Below, piece after piece: positions 19,382 to 28,104 of a DNA stretch of 64,000 bases. This DNA comes from Rhodobacteraceae bacterium HTCC2083 (GTDB lineage Bacteria; Pseudomonadota; Alphaproteobacteria; Rhodobacterales; Rhodobacteraceae), in contig DS995276.1 of NCBI GenBank assembly GCA_000156115.1, forward strand, positions 2,427,719 through 2,491,718, written 5' to 3'. The notes below the pieces were generated by a model. That model did not search any database. It was given only the letters and a program-made list of their open reading frames with translations, and was not told the origin of the DNA. A program made the position numbers and the translations under genes. Positions within the stretch are counted from its first letter, which is position 1. Every line of letters begins with the position of its first letter.

Positions 19382-20515
19382 CTAAACAGATACAAACATT
19401 GGCTTTGAATTTTTCTGGTGGCGATCCACCAGCTTCCTCGCAAGATTGCCACTCTCTATTATTGGGCGCGCCGGCTTCTGATGGTACTCTGGGTCGCATA
19501 TCTCAGGAAAGAGTGCCTGAATTTCTAAGAGGCTTTCCAAAGGCAGAGCCTTTAATGCCATCGGGCCAGAATATAGGGTTTCAGTTGGCGATCCGTTTGA
19601 AAAAACTATTTGATGCTTATCGAACATAAGATGGAAATATCGTACTCCGTTTGGGTTCTCTTGCTGTATTTCTATTCCACTCAGAGTGAGTAGTTTCTTG
19701 GCAGGCACCAATACTTCTGTTGAACCGAAAATCCGCTCCGCGATTTTTGAACGTACCAAGACTCTATGCTGAGGTGACACAATCAAATCTTTTTTTGGAA
19801 AACCCTCCCCAAGCGCATCGGCTTGGATGCGGATCGGACGAATCTCTGGATTATGTTTCAAATGATTGTTGTTGAGCCAATTGGAACCGATCCATCGCAA
19901 AGGTTGATGGCCATCGTCTAAGGTAAGAATTTGGTCGGTCAATTTTAAGTTTTCGACAGGTGTTTCCCCATCAATGGTAGTAATCAAAGTGCCAGAACCA
20001 AAGCACAAAATTTGCCCTGGGGTATATCCAGAATCAATAATCGAGTAGGATAGCCCTCCGTCCAATGTTTCGGTGGCTTGGGCGCTGGGTACGTCCTGCA
20101 CGTCACCTGGGGTTACATCTATGAAGGTCACGCCATCCATACCGTCCCCACTTCCAATGAACCCAACCCCGTCAGAGATGGCTTGAAACACTGTATCAAT
20201 ATCGCTTGCTTGAAGAGGGTCAGAACTAATGTCATTTGCCTCAACAAGAGCAATCCCATCATTGGCAAGTAAGTATAATCCATCGGTTGGGTTATCGATA
20301 AGATAAACATCTTTTCCGGCAATGGTTTGCGTAGGAGTTTTTCCCGCCAGTAAAAATTGATCCCGAAAGCTTGTTGCTCCTCCTTTATAAATGATAACAA
20401 TCAGATCGCTGACATCGGTGCCTTCATCCACAACAACTTCGATAAAGTCCTTGGATGGGTCGGACGTGCTGGTTTCATTCGCTGCCTTGAACTCAGAAAT
20501 ATAAGGGTCGGCCAA
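19382..20515 (-). CDS. Hint-domain protein with lamin-tail-like N-terminus
   Basis: A 377-residue protein. Residues 2-135 (YISEFKAAN, DFIEVVVDEGTDVSDL, DVYLID, DGIALVE) resemble the lamin-tail-like module that precedes Hint domains in many Rhodobacteraceae proteins. Near residue 170 CFGSGTLITTIDGETPVENL begins a Hedgehog/intein (Hint) domain with the nucleophilic cysteine and later VSPQHRVLVRS. Hint domains can self-cleave; whether this one does is unknown. No classical signal peptide is seen, so secretion by a type I-like route is possible. Codon 33 to 223 are duplicated exactly 1262 bp away. Confidence 0.8.
   Translation of the reverse strand: MADPYISEFKAANETSTSDPSKDFIEVVVDEGTDVSDLIVIIYKGGATSFRDQFLLAGKTPTQTIAGKDVYLIDNPTDGLYLLANDGIALVEANDISSDPLQASDIDTVFQAISDGVGFIGSGDGMDGVTFIDVTPGDVQDVPSAQATETLDGGLSYSIIDSGYTPGQILCFGSGTLITTIDGETPVENLKLTDQILTLDDGHQPLRWIGSNWLNNNHLKHNPEIRPIRIQADALGEGFPKKDLIVSPQHRVLVRSKIAERIFGSTEVLVPAKKLLTLSGIEIQQENPNGVRYFHLMFDKHQIVFSNGSPTETLYSGPMALKALPLESLLEIQALFPEICDPEYHQKPARPIIESGNLARKLVDRHQKNSKPMFVSV
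19847..20421. repeat. 575-bp exact direct repeat (partner of 18585-19159)
   Basis: Direct repeat within the intact Hint gene at an offset of 1262 bp. I compared the two copies line by line and found no mismatch between the breakpoints; one mismatch (18584 versus 19846) precedes a 3-bp extension on the left. Perfect identity means either a very recent duplication or ongoing gene conversion. Recombination between the copies would delete 1262 bp and regenerate a single intact gene. Confidence 0.92.
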
Positions 20516-20574
20516 AGCAGGTGTCCTTTCGATAAAACGCGGGCAATCTAGCCACTGCTCACTCTTTTTTTTGC

Positions 20575-20589
20575 AACTTTCAGAAAGTT
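20575..20589. promoter_or_regulatory. Palindrome upstream of the Hint gene (possible operator)
   Basis: AACTTTC-A-GAAAGTT is a perfect 7-bp inverted repeat around one base, 60 bp upstream of the Hint gene start on the minus strand. The position suits a regulator site. No matching regulator is known. Confidence 0.3.
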
Positions 20590-20784
20590 CAGTAGTGCAA
20601 TCAAAGTTCTAAGTAACTTTATCCTCGAACACTGGTTCAGTGCCACGATTTCACCCATCGCTTTGCTTCAATCGAGAATTTCTAAGCATTAGATAACAGC
20701 AAACCTTTAGTGCGGCAACACTGCGGCTGAGCCTCCCCCTTTGAAGTGGTCCGCCCCTATAGTTAGGAAAGCGGAGGACCTGAG

Positions 20785-21063
20785 ATGGCCATTAAGAGAC
20801 CAAAGCCCGAAGAGATTGTCGTGAAGTTACGGCAGGTTGAAGTTCTGATGGGGCAAGGCATGCCTCGGATTGACGCAATCAGACAGATCAGTGTGACTGA
20901 ACAAACCTATTATCGCTGGAAGAAGAAGTATGGCGGAATGGGCACGGAACAACTCAAGGAATTAAAGCGCCTTCAGAAAGAGAACGAACGTCTTCGGCGT
21001 GCAGTTTCCGACCTGACGCTGGATAAGTTGATCTTAAGGGAGGCCGCATCGGGAAACTTCTAA
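20785..21063 (+). CDS. IS3-family transposase OrfA
   Basis: A 92-residue helix-turn-helix protein: [20 protein letters not shown], then the turn in [20 protein letters not shown] and a C-terminal leucine-zipper-like helix [20 protein letters not shown]. It recognises the IS ends and, fused to OrfB by -1 frameshifting, forms the active transposase. Its stop (TAA at 21061-21063) overlaps the orfB frame. Confidence 0.93.
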   Translation: MAIKRPKPEEIVVKLRQVEVLMGQGMPRIDAIRQISVTEQTYYRWKKKYGGMGTEQLKELKRLQKENERLRRAVSDLTLDKLILREAASGNF

Positions 21064-21911
21064 GCCCCTCGCGCAGGCGTGCCTGCATCAATCACGTTCG
21101 TAGTCAGTTCAAAGTTTCTGAGCGTCGTGTCTGCCGTGTATTAGGCCAACACCGATCCACGCAGCGGCGGTTGCCACAAGGGCGTGCTGACGAAGAACGC
21201 TTGGTTGCGGACATGATCGAGTTCACACGCCAGTACGGCCGATATGGCTATCGTCGGGTTGCAGCCCTGCTAAGAGACGCGGGTTGGCAGGTTAATGACA
21301 AGCGTGTCGAACGCCTATGGCGACGTGAGGGGCTAAAAGTGCCAATGAAGCAACCAAAGAAAGGACGGCTCTGGCTGAATGACGGATCATGTGTCCGTTT
21401 ACGTCCCGAGTATCGTAATCACGTCTGGTCATACGACTTCGTTCATCACCGAACTGACGATGGCAGGGCGTTCCGGACGCTTAACATCTTGGACGAGCAT
21501 AGCCGAGAATGTCTGGCGATCCGAGTGAAACGAAAGCTGAACTCGACCAAAGTCGTCGACGCGCTGACAGATCTGTTCATCCTGCGGGGCGTGCCAGCCT
21601 ACATTCGGTCGGATAATGGCCCGGAGTTCATTGCTGAGGCCGTCAGAGATTGGATCAAAGCCGTGGGAGCCAAGACGGCTTATATAGAACCTGGATCACC
21701 CTGGGAGAACGGATACTGCGAAAGCTTCAACGGGAGAATGCGAGACGAGTTGCTGAACGGAGAAATCTTCTACTCGCTCCGAGAAGCCCAAATCATCATT
21801 GAAAGATGGAGGAACCATTACAACACCAAGCGACCACACAGTGCATTGGGCTACCGCCCGCCCGCGCCAGAGGCCATCATCCCGATGGACCAAAGGCCAA
21901 TCATGCACTAA
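21060..21911 (+). CDS. IS3-family transposase OrfB (DDE integrase), read by -1 frameshift
   Basis: The orfB frame is open from about 21060 ([20 protein letters not shown]) and carries the rve/DDE core: [16 protein letters not shown] with the first Asp, [14 protein letters not shown] with the second, and [16 protein letters not shown] with the Glu. The first ATG or alternative start lies only at 21171, which would drop about 37 conserved residues, so production as an OrfA-OrfB fusion is likely. The frame is uninterrupted, so the element may still be active. Confidence 0.92.
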   Translation, partial: LSPSRRRACINHVRSQFKVSERRVCRVLGQHRSTQRRLPQGRADEERLVADMIEFTRQYGRYGYRRVAALLRDAGWQVNDKRVERLWRREGLKVPMKQPKKGRLWLNDGSCVRLRPEYRNHVWSYDFVHHRTDDGRAFRTLNILDEHSRECLAIRVKRKLNSTKVVDALTDLFILRGVPAYIRSDNGPEFIAEAVRDWIKAVGAKTAYIEPGSPWENGYCESFNGRMRDELLNGEIFYSLREAQIIIERWRNHYNTKRPHSALGYRPPAPEAIIPMDQRPIMH

Positions 21912-21928
21912 CTTTCAAATTGGACCAC

Positions 21929-22588
21929 TCAAGTGGGGCTGCTCATCATCGCGGCCTCATGCCCACCGCAGGCATCCACGAACATTTCAAACGTCGCGCC
22001 GTCAAAGACGTCTTCACCGGGGTGAATTTCGAACCCGATGTCCTGCCCGTGGTCCTTGTAGTGGTTCAAGATTGGGGTCCAGCGGCGACCCAATTCGGCG
22101 AATGCTTCTTCCACCAGTCCGGCGGGGCGTTGTGGCCACGGATAAAGGAATGGAAACGCCAAAGATCCTGTGAAGCTAACAGTATGAGATAAACCGAGCC
22201 GCTCGGATGCGATTGCGGCTTTCATCATCTGATCAATCGCCCAGTCTTTGCGCGCAGCGGGTTTGCCGTGAAGGTGCGCCGGGGCGAAGGCATCAAAGGC
22301 TTCGTCATAGACTGGATTTACAGCGACAAGCTGGCCCTGAAGGTGCGTGGAAAGCTCGGTGATTTCGACGCCAGCGTCATGACAGATTCCTTTAACATCG
22401 TCGCAATAAGTTTGACTGTTGGCGGCAGTATCAAGATCAAAGAGACGCGCGTCAAATGTTGGGATTTGCACTCCTTTATAGCCCAGCCCAGCGGCCCAGC
22501 CCACGATTTCGCTTAGCGAGTTAAAGGGGGCATCCGCGCCAGCGAATTGGGCAAGAAATAGCCCCGGTCCCTTGATCTGAGTTTCCAT
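21929..22588 (-). pseudogene. Sugar phosphate isomerase/epimerase, 3' end removed by IS3 element
   Basis: The ATG at 22588 has a good site (TTGGAGAA). About 214 gene-derived codons follow: GPGLFLAQFAGADAPFNSLS, VQIPTFDARLFDL, THLQGQLVAV, YPWPQRPAGLVEEAF and FEIHPGEDVFDGATFEMF. These match xylose-isomerase-like TIM-barrel proteins of about 345 residues. At 21946 the frame enters the IS3 inverted repeat and stops after five foreign codons. The last third, including metal ligands after the DPSH motif, is missing and is not on the other side of the IS. It follows the LacI gene by 17 nt. Confidence 0.88.
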
Positions 22589-22605
22589 AGCGTTCTCCAA
22601 TGTTA

Positions 22606-23658
22606 TCAAATGTCTGTCGGAATTTCCAAATGCTGCATCAACGGTAGATCTTGGTCCTGTAATTGCTGAATTGCAGCTTTAGCCAGAAAACGACCTGCAA
22701 GCCCGACATCCTCGATCTCGACGATAATGTTTTCTCGAAACATCTTAAGGATGGGGATCACTTCCTTGCTATAAACGTCGATGTCCTGACCCAATTTACG
22801 CCCGTGTTTTTCGATTGCCACGATGGCTGAAATTGCGGCTTTGGACGACGTGCAAAGCACGGCATCGATCTCTGGCGATTGCTCCAACCTACGCGTCACC
22901 CAATGAAGGATGGCCTCGGACGGCTGATCGCTGTCGACATTTTCGGAAATGCGGTACTGGATAGCCAATTGCGCGCCCTTTTGTTTGAGGCCACGCACCA
23001 TATCCTGTGAATAGTTCTGATTTCGCGGCGGGAGGATCGCGAGGATGTTTTTCCGCCCGCGCTTGGCCAATCGGTGCAGCGCCACACTGATGAAAGCAGT
23101 GTTGTCGTAATCGTAATAGGCGTGCTGGTCGGCCCATTTGGTCCGCCCGTGGGTTACGAACGGAAATTGTTTTTTTAGCAGGTAGGCGACGCGCTCGTCT
23201 GCGGGTTCTGTCATGTTAAAAATGACTGCATCTGCCGATCTCGTCTCGACGATGTATTTGATCGGACGCAAAGGATCTTCGTCCGGAAACCACGGCAATA
23301 CGTTCAGGTGAAACTTGGTGCCGCGCAATTCCATGGCAATCGAACTGGTCAATTTGGCCGCATTGTTCAGCACGTCCCCCTCCGCCGGAACGACCAAGGT
23401 GATGACATTGGTTTGGCCTGTCCGCAGGCGAAGTCCAGCGCGATTAGGGACATATCCAATAGCCTCTGCAATTCGCGCTACAAGCTGCTTGGTATCTGCG
23501 CCGATATCCGACCCGTCGAGCAGCGCGCGTGAGACTGTTGTGACGGCAAGGCCGCTGATCCTTGCAATCGTTTTTAGGGTCGGTCTTTCACCAGCGTTGA
23601 CCAGACCACGCAACTCATCTTCGCTCAATTTTGCTGCTTTGGTCGCGGTGCTTTTCAT
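22606..23658 (-). CDS. LacI-family transcriptional repressor
   Basis: A 350-residue LacI/GalR protein with a ~25-residue N-terminal extension before the DNA-binding domain (PTLKTIARISGLAVTTVSRA, then YVPNRAGLRLRTGQTN as hinge). The remainder is a periplasmic-binding-protein-like sensor domain. It is divergent from the sugar ABC operon; a tandem palindromic site at 23797-23830 lies in the shared 188-bp gap. It probably represses the operon (and itself) until a sugar ligand binds. Confidence 0.92.
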   Translation of the reverse strand: MKSTATKAAKLSEDELRGLVNAGERPTLKTIARISGLAVTTVSRALLDGSDIGADTKQLVARIAEAIGYVPNRAGLRLRTGQTNVITLVVPAEGDVLNNAAKLTSSIAMELRGTKFHLNVLPWFPDEDPLRPIKYIVETRSADAVIFNMTEPADERVAYLLKKQFPFVTHGRTKWADQHAYYDYDNTAFISVALHRLAKRGRKNILAILPPRNQNYSQDMVRGLKQKGAQLAIQYRISENVDSDQPSEAILHWVTRRLEQSPEIDAVLCTSSKAAISAIVAIEKHGRKLGQDIDVYSKEVIPILKMFRENIIVEIEDVGLAGRFLAKAAIQQLQDQDLPLMQHLEIPTDI

Positions 23659-23796
23659 CGTGCTTGTTCCTCATGCAAATGTCGCAAAACACTTAGCTGA
23701 CAGTGTCCCGAATTGGCAATTGATCGCTGGCACCCAGTACAAACAGATCTGCTGCAAGCCTTATAACGAAGTTAAAAAAACACTTGCAAGCACAAA

Positions 23797-23830
23797 CTGT
23801 AACGATGTAGTGAACACTGTATCGATACAG
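23797..23830. promoter_or_regulatory. Tandem LacI-type operators upstream of the sugar ABC operon
   Basis: CTGTATCGATACAG at 23817-23830 is a perfect 14-bp palindrome with the central CG typical of LacI-family operators. CTGTAACGATGTAG at 23797-23810 matches it at 11 of 14 positions. The centres are 20 bp apart, about two helical turns, suiting cooperative binding. The proximal site ends 16 nt before the GTG start of the binding protein, directly upstream of its ribosome binding site, so binding should block expression. Confidence 0.72.
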
Positions 23831-23846
23831 ATCGGGAGGAATCATC

Positions 23847-25073
23847 GTGAAACTTACAACTAAACTTATGACCGCCACCGCGATTGTCGCGGCATCCGGC
23901 GCATTCGCTGAAGACCTTGAAGTCATGCACTGGTGGACATCTGGCGGCGAAGCTGCTGCCGTCGGCGAATTGGCAAAGGCGTTTGACGCTACTGGAAACA
24001 CATGGGTCGACGCTGCCATTGCTGGCGGCGATGCTGCGCGTGCCGTTATGGTCAGCCGCTTGACCGGTGGTGATCCAATGGGCGCATTTCAATTCAACCA
24101 TGGCCGACAGGCAGAAGAGCTGATCGAAGCTGGGCTGCTACGCGACATCACTGATATCGCCGAAGCAGAGGGCTGGACCGATATCATCAACCCGCCGTCA
24201 TTGTTGGAATCCTGCACCGTTGACGGTCGTATCTATTGTGCACCCGTGAACATCCACTCTTGGCAGTGGCTCTGGTTGTCGCACAAGGCATATGAAGATG
24301 CCGGCCTCGACGTGCCAACCAATTGGGATGAGTACGTCGCTTCCGCTGGTGCTTTGAACGACGCTGGCAAGCTCCCGCTCGCAATGGGTCAGCAAGGCTG
24401 GCAGCAACGCGGGTTGTTCAACGTCTTGTTTGCCGCACTGGTACCGAACGAAGTATTTTTGGCGGTTTATGATGACAAGGATGCCGATGTCGCCGCAGGT
24501 GCGGATGTTGCACGGGTTTTTGCCGCTGCTGCTGATGCTCGCGACATGGCCGCAAATTCCACGGTTCAAAACTGGAACGACGCAACCAACCTGGTGATTA
24601 CCGGCCAAGCTGGTGGTCAAATCATGGGTGACTGGGCACAAGGTGAATTCGCCGTGGCCGAACAGGTTGCAGGAACAGACTACAGCTGTCTGCCAGGCCT
24701 TGGTGTCACTGAGCTTCTGAGCACGGGCGGCGACGCTTTCTACTTCCCCGTCTTGACTGATGAGGCGCAGATCGCAGCACAGTCCGAACTTGCAGCTTTG
24801 ATGTTGCGTCCGGAAACGCAGGTTGCGTTCAACCTCGCTAAAGGTTCCCTTCCAGTGCGTGGTGACGTCGATTTGTCGGCAGCCAATGACTGCATGCAAA
24901 AGGGCCTGGCCCTTCTGGCTGATGGTGCAATTCTGCCCGACACGGCTCAACTGGTCACACCTGACACAGCGGACCAGATCAGCACGTTGTTCATTGAGTT
25001 CTTCGCTGACTCATCGATCACAGTCGAAGACGCGCAAGCGCAGTTCGCGAGCATCATCGCGACAGCAAACTAA
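23847..25073 (+). CDS. Sugar ABC transporter substrate-binding protein (CUT1, glucose/mannose-type)
   Basis: A 408-residue periplasmic sugar-binding protein. It starts at GTG 23847 behind GGGAGGA. The signal peptide ends at AFAED (about residue 21). The mature N-terminus EVMHWWTSGGEAAAVG and the segment INIHSWQWLWL-like (VNIHSWQWLW) resemble GtsA-type glucose/mannose binding proteins; this is similarity by eye and the true sugar is open. First gene of the LacI-controlled operon. Confidence 0.9.
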   Translation: MKLTTKLMTATAIVAASGAFAEDLEVMHWWTSGGEAAAVGELAKAFDATGNTWVDAAIAGGDAARAVMVSRLTGGDPMGAFQFNHGRQAEELIEAGLLRDITDIAEAEGWTDIINPPSLLESCTVDGRIYCAPVNIHSWQWLWLSHKAYEDAGLDVPTNWDEYVASAGALNDAGKLPLAMGQQGWQQRGLFNVLFAALVPNEVFLAVYDDKDADVAAGADVARVFAAAADARDMAANSTVQNWNDATNLVITGQAGGQIMGDWAQGEFAVAEQVAGTDYSCLPGLGVTELLSTGGDAFYFPVLTDEAQIAAQSELAALMLRPETQVAFNLAKGSLPVRGDVDLSAANDCMQKGLALLADGAILPDTAQLVTPDTADQISTLFIEFFADSSITVEDAQAQFASIIATAN

Positions 25074-25084
25074 ACTGCAACTAG

Positions 25085-25113
25085 GGCCGGCCCGCTAATT
25101 GCGTGCCGGCACC
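25085..25113 (+). terminator. Stem-loop after the sugar-binding-protein gene
   Basis: GCCGGC at 25086-25091 pairs with GCCGGC at 25105-25110 around a 13-nt loop in the 94-bp gap before the first permease gene. No T-tract follows. As at 2046-2076, it probably adjusts the excess of binding protein over membrane subunits. Confidence 0.4.
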
Positions 25114-25167
25114 ATGAATACACTTGGTTCGGCATTTGGAATGCTGGCCTTCAAAGGGAGATAGGTC

Positions 25168-26061
25168 ATGTCGTCAACACGCCCGAACCAGTTATTCCGT
25201 AATATATCTTCGAAAATTGCAGCGATTCCGATGATCGTGACCGCGCTTTTCGTGTTTGTCGGCGGCACGATCTGGACTGTTGTTTACAGTTTTACCAATT
25301 CTGGTCTTCTGCCACGGTTACAATGGGTCGGTCTGGATCAGTACGAACGTTTGTGGGCCACGCGAAAATGGCTCATCTCAATCGAGAACCTTGCGATTTA
25401 CGGGCTTTGCATGTTGGTGCTGGTTTTTGTGATCGGCTTCATCCTCGCAGCTCTTATTGATCAGAAAATTCGGTTTGAAGACACGATCCGCACGGTCATC
25501 CTTTATCCCTATGCGCTCAGTTTTGTTGTTACGGGCCTGGTATGGCAATGGATGCTGAACCCGGAATTTGGGGTGCAGAAGGTTGTTCGTGGTTGGGGGT
25601 GGGAGAGTTTCACCTTCGACCCGCTCTATAGTGCGGATATTGCGATCTACGGTGTTTTGATCGCCGGAATTTGGCAGGGCAGCGGGCTTGTTATGGTCCT
25701 GATGTTGGCTGGATTGCGCGGTATCGATCAAGATGTCTGGAAGGCATCCCGTGTGGACGGCATTCCGACTTGGAAGGCTTATATTTTCGTCATCATTCCT
25801 ATGATGCGGCCTGTGTTTGTTACCACGCTGGTCATTGTCGTCACCGGGATCGTCAAGATCTACGATTTGATCGTCGCGCAAACAGGTGGGGGCCCGGGCA
25901 TATCTACCGAAGTTCCTGCGAAATACGTCTACGATATGATGTTTCAGGCCAACAACCTTGGGCAGGGCTTTGCCGCCTCGACCATGATGCTGGTGACTGT
26001 AGCGCTGATCGTCATCCCTTGGGCAATTCTTGAATTCGGAGGCTCGAAGCATCGTGATTGA
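25168..26061 (+). CDS. Sugar ABC transporter permease 1 (MalF-like)
   Basis: A 297-residue inner-membrane permease with six predicted transmembrane segments. The EAA loop reads DVWKASRVDGIPTWKAYIFV, contacting the ATPase. The start ATG 25168 follows GGGAGATAG. Its last 8 bp overlap the start of the second permease, whose binding site (GGAGG) lies inside this gene. Partner of the genes at 23847, 26054 and 26965. Confidence 0.93.
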   Translation: MSSTRPNQLFRNISSKIAAIPMIVTALFVFVGGTIWTVVYSFTNSGLLPRLQWVGLDQYERLWATRKWLISIENLAIYGLCMLVLVFVIGFILAALIDQKIRFEDTIRTVILYPYALSFVVTGLVWQWMLNPEFGVQKVVRGWGWESFTFDPLYSADIAIYGVLIAGIWQGSGLVMVLMLAGLRGIDQDVWKASRVDGIPTWKAYIFVIIPMMRPVFVTTLVIVVTGIVKIYDLIVAQTGGGPGISTEVPAKYVYDMMFQANNLGQGFAASTMMLVTVALIVIPWAILEFGGSKHRD

Positions 26062-26959
26062 TACTACGTCCGCACCCCTCACCGGTCCGCAGGGTCCAAA
26101 GCCGCGCAAGCCCTTTTCGCGCCGCAATATTTTCCTTTATGGCACGCTGATCACCATCGCATTGTTCTATGCGCTACCCCTTTATGTGATGTTCGTTACA
26201 TCCCTCAAAGGGATGCCGGAAATCCGCCTTGGCAATGTGTTTTCACCCCCACTAGAGGTGACGTTTCAGCCCTGGGTCAAGGCATGGTCAGAGGCTTGCA
26301 CAGGCTTGACCTGCAACGGGTTGAGCACAGGGTTCTGGAATTCTGTTCAGATCACTATTCCATCCGTGATCTTGTCGATCATCATCGCGTCCGTGAATGG
26401 CTATGCATTGTCCAACTGGAAATTCAAAGGCGCTGATGCGTTCTTCACCATCCTGATCTTTGGCGCGTTTATTCCTTATCAGGTCATGCTCTATCCAATT
26501 GTCATCATGCTCCGCGAAGTCGGGCTTTATGGCTCTCTTGGCGGGCTGGTTCTTGTCCATACTGTCTTTGGCATGCCGATCCTGACGCTGTTGTTTCGCA
26601 ACTATTTCACGTCGCTACCCGAGGAGCTGTTCAAAGCCGCGCGGGTGGACGGTGCCGGGTTCTGGGCGATTTACGCGAAAGTCATGGTCCCAATGTCCCT
26701 GCCAATCTTTACCGTGGCTGTAATCTTGCAGGTCACAGGTATCTGGAACGATTTCCTGTTTGGTGTCGTTTACACCAGTCCAGACAATTACCCGATGACG
26801 GTATCGCTTAATAACATCGTAAACTCCACGCAGGGCGTGAAGGAATACAATGTCAACATGGCAGCCACGATCCTGACAGGTCTCGTGCCGCTCTCCATTT
26901 ATTTCGTTTCCGGACGATTGTTCGTGCGTGGCATCGCAGCCGGCGCAGTAAAGGGCTGA
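26054..26959 (+). CDS. Sugar ABC transporter permease 2 (MalG-like)
   Basis: A 301-residue permease. I place the start at GTG 26054 (VIDTTSAPLTG), 12 nt after GGAGG at 26038-26042, instead of a TTG at 26030 deeper in permease 1. The EAA loop is EELFKAARVDGAGFWAIY. It ends five bases before the ATPase gene. Confidence 0.92.
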   Translation: MIDTTSAPLTGPQGPKPRKPFSRRNIFLYGTLITIALFYALPLYVMFVTSLKGMPEIRLGNVFSPPLEVTFQPWVKAWSEACTGLTCNGLSTGFWNSVQITIPSVILSIIIASVNGYALSNWKFKGADAFFTILIFGAFIPYQVMLYPIVIMLREVGLYGSLGGLVLVHTVFGMPILTLLFRNYFTSLPEELFKAARVDGAGFWAIYAKVMVPMSLPIFTVAVILQVTGIWNDFLFGVVYTSPDNYPMTVSLNNIVNSTQGVKEYNVNMAATILTGLVPLSIYFVSGRLFVRGIAAGAVKG

Positions 26960-26964
26960 AAATC

Positions 26965-28047
26965 ATGCAAAACTCTGTTGAAATCAAAAACCTCGACCTG
27001 CAATTTGGCGCAGTGAAAGTTCTTCAAAATCTCAATCTTGAGATTGGCAAAGGGGAATTTCTGGTGCTCCTGGGCTCATCGGGTTGCGGGAAATCGACAC
27101 TGCTGAACTGTATCGCGGGGCTCTTGGATGTGTCCGGTGGTCAGATCCATATTAATGACCGTAATGTCACTTGGGCGGAACCATCCGATCGCGGCATTGG
27201 GATGGTGTTCCAATCCTATGCGCTTTATCCGCAGATGACCGTGGAGGGTAACCTTTCGTTTGGCCTAAAAAACGCGAAGCTCCCCAAACCCGAGATTGCA
27301 AAGCGGATAAAACACGCCTCGGAAGTCCTACAGATTGAGCCGCTGTTGAAACGCAAACCCGCTGCTCTTTCGGGCGGCCAACGACAGCGGGTCGCCATTG
27401 GCCGAGCCTTGGTGCGCGATGTAGATGTGTTCTTATTTGATGAACCGCTGTCAAACCTTGATGCTAAGTTGCGCGCAGACCTTCGGGTTGAGATCAAGCG
27501 CCTGCACCACAAGCTTCAGAACACGATGATCTATGTGACCCATGACCAGATTGAAGCGATGACGCTGGCGGATCGTATTGCCATCATGCGCGGCGGTCAG
27601 ATCATGCAGCTAGGCTCACCGGACGAGATTTATGGCCAGCCGATCAACAAATACGTCGCTGACTTTATCGGCTCACCCTCAATGAATTTCCTTGAAGGGA
27701 ATATCAAAAACGGGACCTTCGAAATGGGTGAACTGTCGATCCCGCTAGACGGCTATGAATTTGGGGATACAGGCGCTGCAACAGAAGGGGCCGCGACCAT
27801 GGGCATTCGACCTGAACATGTGGTGACCGGCGAACTGGTTGAAAGCACCCCGTTCCAGGTCGACGTTGAGGTCAACTTGATCGAGCCGACTGGTTCGGAC
27901 ACGCTGGTCGACTGCGAAGTCGCAGGTCACCATTTCCGGGTACGGATGGACGGCCAATCACGGGTGAGCGTCGGGGAAAAACTGCGCCTCGGCTTTGCGC
28001 CCGCTAGAGCGTCGTTGTTTGATGCGAAAACCGAATTGCGCCTTTAA
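26965..28047 (+). CDS. Sugar ABC transporter ATPase (MalK/UgpC type)
   Basis: A 360-residue ATPase. Walker A is GSSGCGKST, the signature LSGGQRQRVAIGRAL, Walker B VFLFDEPLSNLDAK and the switch His in YVTHDQIEAMTL. The C-terminal ~120 residues form TOBE-type beta domains (MGIRPEHVVTGE). Complete and in operon context, so the importer appears intact even though the catabolic genes around it are damaged. Confidence 0.95.
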   Translation: MQNSVEIKNLDLQFGAVKVLQNLNLEIGKGEFLVLLGSSGCGKSTLLNCIAGLLDVSGGQIHINDRNVTWAEPSDRGIGMVFQSYALYPQMTVEGNLSFGLKNAKLPKPEIAKRIKHASEVLQIEPLLKRKPAALSGGQRQRVAIGRALVRDVDVFLFDEPLSNLDAKLRADLRVEIKRLHHKLQNTMIYVTHDQIEAMTLADRIAIMRGGQIMQLGSPDEIYGQPINKYVADFIGSPSMNFLEGNIKNGTFEMGELSIPLDGYEFGDTGAATEGAATMGIRPEHVVTGELVESTPFQVDVEVNLIEPTGSDTLVDCEVAGHHFRVRMDGQSRVSVGEKLRLGFAPARASLFDAKTELRL

Positions 28048-28104
28048 TCACTTGCCGATGCCCGCGGGTCTGATGCCTGTGTTACCTCTATTAAGGACTG
28101 AAAA

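Larger units (their letters stand above)
20728..21945 (+). mobile_element. IS3-family insertion sequence (apparently complete)
   Basis: About 1218 bp bounded by imperfect inverted repeats starting TGAGCCTCCCCC-TTTGAAGTGGTCC on the left and, on the complementary strand, TGAGCAGCCCCACTTGAGTGGTCC on the right. It contains orfA and orfB in the -1 relation typical of IS3 elements. No target-site duplication is visible. The right end abuts a truncated isomerase gene and the left flank does not contain the missing part, so insertion was accompanied or followed by deletion. A related right end occurs at 32595-32630. Confidence 0.88.

Noticed and set aside
20718-21955. Target-site duplication around the IS3 element
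   Set aside because: The flanks (CTGCGGC left, TCATCGC right) do not repeat, consistent with a deletion at one side.
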